In this document: positions 1 through 5,183 of the stretch, piece after piece
Layout: each line of letters opens with the position of its first letter
Position numbering within the stretch: position 1 is the first letter of the stretch
NCBI GenBank assembly: GCA_016219765.1
Contig: JACRKM010000033.1
Coordinates: 1-6,495 of the forward strand
DNA length: 6,495 nt
Reading direction: 5' to 3'
Origin: Candidatus Woesearchaeota archaeon
GTDB taxonomy: Archaea > Nanobdellota > Nanobdellia > Woesearchaeales > UBA11576
The notes under the pieces: generated by a model
Seen by the model: the letters and a program-made list of their open reading frames with translations, nothing else
Databases searched by the model: none
Told to the model about the DNA's origin: nothing
Translations under genes and position numbers: made by a program

Positions 1-732
1 GTTTTTCTTGCACTCTTTCGAAAAGTACAGTTCGCTCATCACTTTAGAAATCCACGTATCAACAGGAAATGCGTTGAGATGGCCGCATGAGAAGAGCAAG
101 ATACAGTCCGCAACCTTTTCACCGACGCCTGGCAGCGTCATGAGCTGCGTTTTTGCATCGCAGTATCTTTTCGTATTCAGTTCCTTCAGAAATTTCTGCG
201 TGACCGTGCTGTTTGATTGCAGGAGAAATTTCGCACGATAGCCCAGGCGTACCTTTGCGAGCCGCCGTTCATCGTCGATCATTCCCGATTTCGGAAACGC
301 AAAATAACCGTACTTTTGGCCCTGTATAATAGCAGTCTTCTTTTCGCCAAACAATCGCGCAATATCGTTAACATTCCTGTGGATTCGCGGGATGTTTGAT
401 GCAGACGAGCAAATGAAGCTGATAATGCACTCGAAGGGATCTTGGCGAAGGAGGCGGATTCCGCGGTAGCTCTCCACTGCATTCGCAACGTGCTTATCGT
501 GGCAGATTTTTCCAATCGTTTCGCAGTGGTCTTCATCAAGACGAAAAAAATGGGCAATCAAGCGCTCGTCGACATTGCCGTCAAAGAAGAGTTTATTGTT
601 CTCCTGTTTTGCAAAGAAGAATCTGTCGGCAGCATTGATGAAATAACCGCCATCTTTCTTTTCGAAACGAAACAACTGTCCTGACTCGATCGTGTGCTGC
701 AGATTAAAGTGAGAACAAGGAACCGATTTCAT
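1..732 (-). CDS. ogg: 8-oxoguanine DNA glycosylase, OGG1 family (C-terminus cut by window edge)
   Basis: Base-excision-repair enzyme that removes 8-oxoguanine from DNA and usually also nicks the abasic site. Reading the minus strand from the ATG at 732 gives 244 codons with no stop before the left edge. Residues about 1-85 fit the OGG N-terminal domain, with the Gly of SGQLFRF (17-23) at the 8-oxoG-sensing position (Gly42 in human OGG1). Residues 97-101 are QDPFE and 105-117 match the family SFICSS..NIPRI block. LGYRA (163-167) carries the Tyr/Arg pair that contacts the opposite cytosine. The HhH-GPD motif is LPGVGEKVADC (200-210) with catalytic Lys206, and PVDTW holds catalytic Asp225, exactly 19 residues later as in human OGG1 (K249/D268). 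The Asn that fills the DNA gap (human N149) is Ala111 here. Roughly 50-100 C-terminal residues are missing off the edge. No clear ribosome-binding site is visible; the start lies 33 bp after the upstream stop, so co-transcription with that gene is likely. Confidence 0.93.
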   Translation of the reverse strand, partial: MKSVPCSHFNLQHTIESGQLFRFEKKDGGYFINAADRFFFAKQENNKLFFDGNVDERLIAHFFRLDEDHCETIGKICHDKHVANAVESYRGIRLLRQDPFECIISFICSSASNIPRIHRNVNDIARLFGEKKTAIIQGQKYGYFAFPKSGMIDDERRLAKVRLGYRAKFLLQSNSTVTQKFLKELNTKRYCDAKTQLMTLPGVGEKVADCILLFSCGHLNAFPVDTWISKVMSELYFSKECKKN

Positions 733-765
733 GTCGATGATGCACGTAACTGTGTTCTGAGATAC

Positions 766-1347
766 TCATGGTCGCCATCGCTGGCCGGGAGGTGGGACGA
801 ATGGCCCGAAGCCCTTGTGGCTTTCGAGATCGATTTCCTCTGGCAGCGTTCGCTTAGCATACTCGATACCTTTCTGGTGGCAATATATTCTGAATAATTT
901 CATGGAGTTTTTGATAAACTCGGGGCGGTTCAAGTGCTCAAGACCGCTAAACAGATTCTTATCATTAATGCTTTTCCTACTAGAACCTTTGAAAACAAGC
1001 TCCGAAAATCGTTGAAACATATAATGCTCAATTGTTGGGAATTGCTCAGGCACGAAGTACCCTGAAACGTTGTCACAATATGTTATCCTAAGCCGCGGAA
1101 TATAATTTGTGTTGCCCGACGTCCTTTGTCCCAGGTTTTGGTTTGCAATCATTTGGGACACAGGTGCGCTGCCGATTATCTTATAATACACCGGGGGATG
1201 GAGCGGATCATTCTGCTTTGCGCCTCCTGGGTGATTATATATCATGACTTCAAGGCGGCTTAGCTCAGGAGTGCCGATCAATATTACCCAGCGTAAACTG
1301 CGGTTATACTCATCTTTGCAGTTCTCTGACAGAATTTCTGGCGTCAT
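766..1347 (-). CDS. Unrecognised protein, paralogue of the next gene upstream
   Basis: A 193-residue soluble protein that I do not recognise. It aligns along most of its length with the product of 1492-2067. Shared blocks are NCKD near residue 10, LIG.PELSRLEV (23-34), YYKII (54-58), the most conserved stretch at 90-117 (Y.DN.SG..VPE.F.TIEHYM.QRF.EL), D.N.K.L..G around 126-135, and IYC..K....KR..P..I.L (154-174). The C-terminal tail is Pro-rich (PFVPPPGQRWRP) and differs from the paralogue. No transmembrane segment, signal peptide or known catalytic motif is evident. The ATG is supported because both paralogues then begin MT.E followed by the NCKD block. No Shine-Dalgarno is seen; an AT-rich TATA candidate lies about 75-90 bp upstream. 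The glycosylase gene follows after 33 bp. Confidence 0.82.
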   Translation of the reverse strand: MTPEILSENCKDEYNRSLRWVILIGTPELSRLEVMIYNHPGGAKQNDPLHPPVYYKIIGSAPVSQMIANQNLGQRTSGNTNYIPRLRITYCDNVSGYFVPEQFPTIEHYMFQRFSELVFKGSSRKSINDKNLFSGLEHLNRPEFIKNSMKLFRIYCHQKGIEYAKRTLPEEIDLESHKGFGPFVPPPGQRWRP

Positions 1348-1491
1348 GGTGCTTTATTTTGCTCGTCTTATGATTGTCTCATATCTGCAATAACAAACGG
1401 CTAAATGAACTATCTTGTTATTAAATATTTAAATTCTCTTTTTTCGAACTTATTGACTTGGAAATATTTTCTTAACTATTGCCATGCAGAA
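1348..1491 (-). promoter_or_regulatory. Intergenic spacer between the paralogues with a candidate TATA element
   Basis: This 144-bp gap is AT-rich and holds no credible reading frame. On the minus strand AATTTAAATATTTAA (1421-1435) is the best TATA-like element, which would place transcription start near 1400 and leave an untranslated leader of about 50 nt before the ATG at 1347. No hairpin terminator is seen after the upstream gene. The promoter call rests on composition and spacing only. Confidence 0.35.
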
Positions 1492-2067
1492 TCAGCGCTG
1501 CTTCATAGGAAGCAGCATGTGCTTGCCTTGCACTGTTCCAGAATTCAGTTGAATGGTTTGCGGACATTCGCGTTTGTGATAGCGCCACTCTTTTGCATTG
1601 CAATATATCTTGAATTGTTCAAGCATCGCGCCGATGAACGCGCAATCAGGCATCCATTGGGCGCCATAGATGAGCGGCTTATTATTTACGTCTCGCTTAC
1701 TTACGTTTCGGTCATGCACTCTAATAAAACGAAGCTCAGTAAACCGCTGGATCATATAATGCTCTATCGTTTTAAATTCTTCAGGGACATACCATCCGCT
1801 CGCATTGTCAAGATACGAGACGCGAAACTTCGGCAATCGGGCGTTGTTGGGCTGTGCGGTCGGGATGGTTAGGGCCGACACGGCTTTTGACAATTCGATA
1901 ATCTTGTAATATGCTGATGGCTGTGTTTTGGGCGGTGTATAAGTCTCGCTTTTATCACCAAAGATGAGAACTTCCAGACGGCTTAATTCGGGATTGCCGA
2001 TGAGTTGTACAAAGCGCACCCTGTTGTCATAGTCTTTGCAGTTTCCATTGATGACCTCTTCAGTCAT
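1492..2067 (-). CDS. Unrecognised protein, first of a tandem paralogous pair
   Basis: A 191-residue protein of the same unrecognised family as its downstream neighbour. The frame is open further upstream to an ATG at 2124, but the start at 2067 is preferred for three reasons. It aligns with the start of the paralogue (MTEEVINGNCKD against MTPEILSENCKD). A GGAGG Shine-Dalgarno sits 9 nt ahead. A TATA box about 70 bp upstream would put the transcription start near 2110, inside the longer frame. The best conserved stretch is residues 85-112 (YLDN.SG.YVPEEF.TIEHYM.QRFTEL), with 20 of 28 positions identical to the paralogue by eye. The invariant Asp-Asn, Glu-His and Gln-Arg residues could be functional, but no known active site is recognised. 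It appears soluble. The 144-bp gap before the paralogue suggests a second promoter there. Confidence 0.82.
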   Translation of the reverse strand: MTEEVINGNCKDYDNRVRFVQLIGNPELSRLEVLIFGDKSETYTPPKTQPSAYYKIIELSKAVSALTIPTAQPNNARLPKFRVSYLDNASGWYVPEEFKTIEHYMIQRFTELRFIRVHDRNVSKRDVNNKPLIYGAQWMPDCAFIGAMLEQFKIYCNAKEWRYHKRECPQTIQLNSGTVQGKHMLLPMKQR

Positions 2068-2073
2068 GTTGTC

Positions 2074-2082
2074 ATCCCTCCC
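2074..2082 (-). promoter_or_regulatory. Shine-Dalgarno site that decides the start at 2067
   Basis: On the minus strand this reads GGGAGGGAT, with GGAGG ending 9 nt before the ATG at 2067. It favours that ATG over the in-frame ATG at 2124. Confidence 0.6.
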
Positions 2083-2130
2083 GCCACTGTAGTTGCTGGG
2101 TGCTTTGTATAAGCTTGCAACCAAACCTAA

Positions 2131-2147
2131 CTATTTAAACTTTTTCT
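2131..2147 (-). promoter_or_regulatory. Archaeal TATA box with purine-rich BRE
   Basis: On the minus strand AGAAAAA (BRE-like, 2141-2147) directly precedes GTTTAAATAG (2131-2140). A transcription start about 25 nt downstream (near 2110) would give a leader of about 43 nt with a Shine-Dalgarno before the ATG at 2067. The same TTTAAATAG core occurs ahead of the membrane-protein gene at 2892. Confidence 0.65.
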
Positions 2148-2198
2148 ATTTTTATCACACACCAGTACTAAAAGAGTGCTGTTCAGGTTTTGTTGTCA

Positions 2199-2276
2199 TA
2201 AAAATCCGCCGAACGTGTCATACCTCGGGCTAAAGCTCGAGGCTTGATGGGCACTTTCTTTGACTGCGGATTTTTA
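2199..2276. repeat. Long two-tier hairpin (11-bp outer stem, TAAA inner loop)
   Basis: The outer arms TAAAAATCCGC (2199-2209) and GCGGATTTTTA (2266-2276) are perfect complements. The inner hairpin pairs CCTCGGGC (2223-2230) with GCTCGAGG (2235-2242), with one G-T pair and loop TAAA. Short GTG/CAC and CAT/ATG pairs lie between the tiers. The whole 78-bp unit is therefore a single inverted-repeat element. It could be an RNA domain, a palindromic mobile element, or a relic of the subterminal hairpins of an IS200/IS605-type insertion sequence. No transposase is present. Confidence 0.7.
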
Positions 2277-2343
2277 GGACGCCAAAAAAGAGCCAACGCC
2301 CTAAAGGGCGGGGCTATCTTTTTTGAGCGTATTTGAGGCGTCC
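2277..2343. repeat. Second nested hairpin, terminator-like on both strands
   Basis: This abuts the preceding hairpin. Outer arms are GGACGCC (2277-2283) and GGCGTCC (2337-2343). Inside, AAAAAAGA (2284-2291) pairs with TCTTTTTT (2317-2324), GCC (2292-2294) with GGC (2312-2314), and CGCCC with GGGCG (2297-2310) around a TAAA loop. Each strand has a run of six T after a GC-rich stem, so the element could stop transcription from either side. The TAAA loop is shared with the hairpin to its left. Confidence 0.65.
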
Positions 2344-2820
2344 TCTGTGAATAACACCCGGCTCTGTAGAAAGTCGTGCTGTGCCGGCACCGCGATGCTC
2401 GACGCGATCGCTCGATAAGAGCATAGCTCTTATCATCTCAAGAGCGGGCACGCCTGCAGCGCGCCCACTGCGAGTTGTGACGACAGCAGGAGGCCTGCAC
2501 CACCACGCCAAGCTCGTGATAGTGAATGTGCACTCGACGAGCCGACATTCCCCGATGTGCCTTCCCCATAAGGGAGTGCCTCCCTTATCAACCCACATCA
2601 AGGCAGGCATGAAGCCTGCCGAATACCGACGAGCTCTGTCCCCTTCGTCGTCCGATTGGAGCGCAGCGAAAATCGGACTTGAGATCGAGTGCCAGCGGAT
2701 CGATAGCCGCTGTGGGACGCCCCCCCTTGTCGGCGCTCTTGTAAAAGTTCCATCTCTCGCAGAAAGGCGGTGGTGGTGAGCGTGGCGGCGGCGAAGCAAG
2801 GGAATTTCGCACCAACCACG
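2344..2820. ncRNA. Dense hairpin array, candidate large structured RNA (strand unknown)
   Basis: This GC-rich stretch has no credible protein gene but at least eight further hairpins in order. They are: GATAAGAGC/GCTCTTATC (2414-2434, 9 bp, 3-nt loop); GGGCACGC/GCGCGCCC (2446-2466, one mismatch); GCAGG/CCTGC (2486-2498); GCTCGT/ACGAGC enclosing AGTG/CACT (2512-2542); GATGTG/CACATC enclosing ATAAGGGAG/CTCCCTTAT (2554-2599); GGCAGGC/GCCTGCC (2602-2620); CGACGA/TCGTCG (2627-2650) next to GTCCGATT/AATCGGAC (2650-2678); and CAGCGG/CCGCTG (2693-2712). A last two-tier stem, CGTGG/CCACG around GCGAA/TTCGC, spans 2781-2820. GGACGCC (2715-2721) could pair with GGCGTCC (2337-2343) and close most of the array. 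I found no clear RNase P, SRP, tmRNA or rRNA signature. A cluster of palindromic repeats rather than one RNA is the main alternative. Confidence 0.45.
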
Positions 2821-2852
2821 AGAATATCGGCCAGTTAATGCCGTTTCAAAAC

Positions 2853-2861
2853 CTTTAAATA
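2853..2861 (+). promoter_or_regulatory. Archaeal TATA box for the membrane-protein gene
   Basis: CTTTAAATA followed by G, preceded by an A-rich BRE-like CAAAAC. A start of transcription about 25 nt downstream falls near 2882-2884, leaving only about 8-10 nt before the ATG at 2892. That fits a nearly leaderless mRNA and the lack of a Shine-Dalgarno there. The TTTAAA core is symmetrical, so it might also fire leftward into the hairpin region. Confidence 0.6.
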
Positions 2862-2891
2862 GCAGACCATCCAAAAACATTTCCGATATTT

Positions 2892-3263
2892 ATGAAAAAG
2901 AGTGCCAATCGTTCGCCACACGTTCTTGCTGCAGCTCCTTTGTTTGATAAGCATCAGAAGCGTTCTGAGACTGTCTCTGGCGCGCTGTCGGATCTTCAAC
3001 GTAAGCTTAGCGAGTATCAGCGGGCACCATCAATGAAAGAACATCCACAGTATGGTCTGTGGAAAGTTACGACAGCACTCGTGGTTCTTTTGTTTCTTGT
3101 GGTTATCGGCACTTCGTTATATACAGCAAGTCCCACGGGTTATGCAACTGCAGATGGGGGTTCATCGAATGTTCTGAGTACTGCAACCTTGATGTTTGTC
3201 ACTTTGCTTGTGTTCGGCTTCTTTGTGCTTTTGTTTTATAGACAAGTGGGAAGACAATTATGA
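2892..3263 (+). CDS. Small membrane protein with two transmembrane helices, function unknown
   Basis: A 123-residue protein that I do not recognise. Residues 1-55 are hydrophilic and rich in Lys/Arg, with a short region at about 25-45 that may form a helix. Two hydrophobic segments follow at about 57-78 (LWKVTTALVVLLFLVVIG and onward) and 97-116 (STATLMFVTLLVFGFFVLLF). They are joined by a short Gly/Ser/Thr-rich loop (80-96), and the protein ends in a short basic tail. By the positive-inside rule both ends are cytoplasmic and the loop is external. The start is set by the TATA box at 2853-2861, which leaves almost no leader. It stands alone, 204 bp before the thymidylate synthase start, which has its own promoter, so a functional link is not implied. 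Confidence 0.75.
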   Translation: MKKSANRSPHVLAAAPLFDKHQKRSETVSGALSDLQRKLSEYQRAPSMKEHPQYGLWKVTTALVVLLFLVVIGTSLYTASPTGYATADGGSSNVLSTATLMFVTLLVFGFFVLLFYRQVGRQL

Positions 3264-3296
3264 TTATTCGAATTTGTTAAACAAATACGATTATTC
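3262..3296. repeat. Palindrome flanked by direct repeats in the thyX upstream region
   Basis: The perfect inverted repeat ATTTGTT-A-AACAAAT (3272-3286) is extended by a further CG/CG pair beyond an A-A mismatch. It lies between two copies of GATTATTC (3262-3269 and 3289-3296). It is about 115 bp upstream of the thyX TATA box, so it may be an operator-like site or a weak end-of-transcript structure for the membrane-protein gene. No long T-run follows. Confidence 0.4.
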
Positions 3297-3399
3297 TATT
3301 CATTTGAAAACCCGCATTCACGATTCTTGATTGTATGCTTGTTGTTTCGTTTGTCTGGATTCTGTTGATTGAAAACTATATGTTTTGTTACAACCTTGC

Positions 3400-3407
3400 T
3401 TATATAT
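3400..3407 (+). promoter_or_regulatory. TATA box of the thyX-tmk operon
   Basis: TTATATAT. Transcription would start near 3428-3432, giving a leader of roughly 36-40 nt before the ATG at 3468. It lies inside the open frame that begins at the TTG at 3369, which argues against that longer start. Confidence 0.65.
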
Positions 3408-3456
3408 GACTCAACGAATTGCTTGCAATTACTTGCGCAAAACATTGCGCTGCAAA

Positions 3457-3462
3457 AGGTGA
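3457..3462 (+). promoter_or_regulatory. Shine-Dalgarno site that decides the thyX start
   Basis: AGGTGA, an exact match to the core complementary to the 16S rRNA 3' end, lies 5 nt before the ATG at 3468. It overlaps the in-frame GTG at 3459, making that GTG an unlikely start. Confidence 0.75.
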
Positions 3463-3467
3463 GTCGT

Positions 3468-5183
3468 ATGCAGGGAGCTGGTTCGCTTGTTGACCGCTTA
3501 GGACGGGACGATTATTCTGAAGCAGAGAAAGTTGTATTGAATCATTTTTTTACGAATATCGACAAGAATATCTATTGCCCTACGGAGCACATGCCCTTTC
3601 CTGTGTGGGCTTTTCTTGTTGGGCAGTACAGCCGGTCAGATAAGATGATGCGAGACCGTTTCTTGGAAGTCTTTGATCAGATGAAAAAGAAGGTGGACGC
3701 GGGAGAGTGGCCGCGCGATCAGCTTGTGACTGTGCAGGATGCTGCTGAAGCAATCGCTGCGAGCAAGCATCACGTGATTTCTTTTTTCTTCAAGACTGCA
3801 GAGGATTTTCTTTCAAAGTGGGGCGTGCAGTACGGGCACGCATCACTCAAGGACGCTGACAAAGTGCGCGTCGCGATCGAAGGAATCAGCCAACTTGTTA
3901 CAAACTTCATCGAGCTTCCTGACCCTGAGCTCGGAGATTACCAGGAGAAGTCAACGCGATACATCACGTTCAATAAGCAGTCTGTTATCATTCCTCCGCG
4001 CTTGAAAAATTCTGGATTCGCACAGGCGGTGAAGGAAAATAATGACGCATTGATGGAATCGTACGAGCGCTGGACTCCGTTTGTACGTGACTGGCTTGCG
4101 CGTGAGGTCGTCAACGAGAAGGCATTCAAATCATCCGCGGCCTACAAGAGCACATTGAACGCCAAAACCTTTGACATCATGCGTTACTGGCTGCCGCAGG
4201 GGCTCATCACTTCTTTGGGAGCGACGTGGCCGACGCGTGTCGCCGAAACGCACGTCTCACAGATGATGATGCACCCGTTGGAAGAACTGCAGTCGATAGG
4301 CCGAGCTATTTGGGAGGAAGGGCTGAAAATCACACCCGGCCTTCTGCGTCACGTAGAGCCGAATGATTACTTTGGCCAAACGATCCCTGCAATGTATGCA
4401 TTAGCCGAAGAGTTACTCACACCTCAAGTGCAGGATTACCACCGTGGTGATCGAGATGTTCGCCGCGTCTGCCTTGTGCACCATACGCGCGACTTTGAGG
4501 ATCTTCTGCTTGCAGGGATCCTCTATGAGTTCGGTAACGGCCGGCAATTCGAGAACATTTTGATACAGGTACAGCAATTTAATGCCGCGGAGCGTGATTT
4601 GGTTTTCAAGGAATATCTTTCACGGAGAGGCCCGCATGATTTGATGTTGCGCGGTACAAAGCTTGGAAGATTCCTTTTTGAGTACACACTTGACAATGGC
4701 GCGTGGAGGGATGTGAAGCGGCAGCGTGTTGGCACGCAGCTCAAGCAGGACATCACTGCCGCGTTGGGATTCGCGTATCCTGAGCATCTTGAGGACTGCC
4801 CAGCGCTTCGCGACGTTAAAGAGGAGTATGAATCTCTGATGGAACGCACAACGAAACTCTACAATCAGGTGTTCGCACAATTCCCCCGTGACGCAAGCTA
4901 CATTCCGGCAATGGGCCATCTGGGGCGAAGCATATACGAGTTTCACGCGCGGCAAAGCCAGTACGCCGTCGAGCTCCGAACAGCTGAAGCAGGGCACCAC
5001 TCATACAAGACGCTGTTTCGCGACACTTATCGTGAGATAGAACGCGTGCTGCCGCGGTTCGCTGCACACATCAGAGCCGTAATGGACGACGGCAACGTCG
5101 GACGCCAGAAGGCTGAAGAGCACGCTGCACAAAAAGCGGCGAAGCAGCTGGAAGATGATAAGAAGAGGTCAAGTGCATCGTGA
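3468..5183 (+). CDS. thyX: FAD-dependent thymidylate synthase, duplicated-domain form
   Basis: Makes dTMP from dUMP with methylene-tetrahydrofolate, FAD and NAD(P)H. The ATG at 3468 gives 571 residues, about twice the usual 220-250 of ThyX, and two Thy1-like units are visible. Unit 1 (about 1-300) has YGHAS (122-126), the E.S.RY piece of the ThyX motif as EKSTRY (160-165), and a MRYWLP segment (238-243). It has no RHR; IELPDPELGDY stands where that should be. Unit 2 (about 330-540) has VHHTRDFEDLLLA (337-349), FLFE (402-405), RDVKRQRVGT (414-423) as a variant RHRxxS, and ELRTAEAGHHSYK (502-514). Each half keeps a different part of the signature, so one composite active site is inferred. The C-terminal tail (545-571) is charged and Ala/Lys-rich. 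A longer TTG start at 3369 is rejected because the TATA box and Shine-Dalgarno lie inside it. The stop overlaps the next start by 4 nt. Confidence 0.88.
   Translation: MQGAGSLVDRLGRDDYSEAEKVVLNHFFTNIDKNIYCPTEHMPFPVWAFLVGQYSRSDKMMRDRFLEVFDQMKKKVDAGEWPRDQLVTVQDAAEAIAASKHHVISFFFKTAEDFLSKWGVQYGHASLKDADKVRVAIEGISQLVTNFIELPDPELGDYQEKSTRYITFNKQSVIIPPRLKNSGFAQAVKENNDALMESYERWTPFVRDWLAREVVNEKAFKSSAAYKSTLNAKTFDIMRYWLPQGLITSLGATWPTRVAETHVSQMMMHPLEELQSIGRAIWEEGLKITPGLLRHVEPNDYFGQTIPAMYALAEELLTPQVQDYHRGDRDVRRVCLVHHTRDFEDLLLAGILYEFGNGRQFENILIQVQQFNAAERDLVFKEYLSRRGPHDLMLRGTKLGRFLFEYTLDNGAWRDVKRQRVGTQLKQDITAALGFAYPEHLEDCPALRDVKEEYESLMERTTKLYNQVFAQFPRDASYIPAMGHLGRSIYEFHARQSQYAVELRTAEAGHHSYKTLFRDTYREIERVLPRFAAHIRAVMDDGNVGRQKAEEHAAQKAAKQLEDDKKRSSAS
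5165..5169 (+). promoter_or_regulatory. Shine-Dalgarno within thyX for the fusion gene
   Basis: GAGGT inside the last codons of thyX, 10 nt before the GTG start at 5180. With the GTGA start/stop overlap it indicates translational coupling. Confidence 0.55.

Noticed and set aside
8..684. Plus-strand and other-frame short open frames in the left 700 bp
   Set aside because: They are shadows of the minus-strand OGG1 gene, which is open across the entire stretch and carries unmistakable catalytic motifs.
1405..1872. A 155-codon plus-strand frame opposite the first paralogue
   Set aside because: It lies antisense to a gene supported by a conserved paralogue, promoter and Shine-Dalgarno, and its product shows no recognisable family.
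2068..2124. N-terminal extension of the first paralogue from the ATG at 2124
   Set aside because: The paralogue has no counterpart to it, the GGAGG site serves the ATG at 2067, and the predicted transcription start lies near 2110.
2344..2820. RNase P RNA, SRP RNA or tmRNA as the identity of the structured block
   Set aside because: On either strand I could not find the GGAAAGTCC-like and ACAGAA-type RNase P segments in proper arrangement, the SRP helix 8 tetraloop motif, or a tmRNA acceptor/TPsiC end. Isolated partial matches (GAAAGTC near 2370, ACAGAG on the other strand) are too weak.
2199..2820. CRISPR array or integron attC array
   Set aside because: The hairpins differ in sequence and spacing, with no constant direct repeat and uniform spacers, and no GTTRRRY-type attC core sites or associated cas/integrase genes.
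2314..2880. A 188-codon open frame on the minus strand through the hairpin block, and a 132-codon frame on the plus strand (2381-2779)
   Set aside because: Several long frames overlap on both strands of the same GC-rich stretch, as expected when stop codons are scarce. Their translations are Arg/Pro/Ser-rich with no domain, and their codons are dictated by the inverted repeats. No promoter or Shine-Dalgarno fits them.
3369..3467. N-terminal extension of ThyX from a TTG at 3369 (33 more residues)
   Set aside because: The extension contains the TATA box and the Shine-Dalgarno, which together point to the ATG at 3468. Its peptide is Cys/Leu-rich and unlike ThyX.
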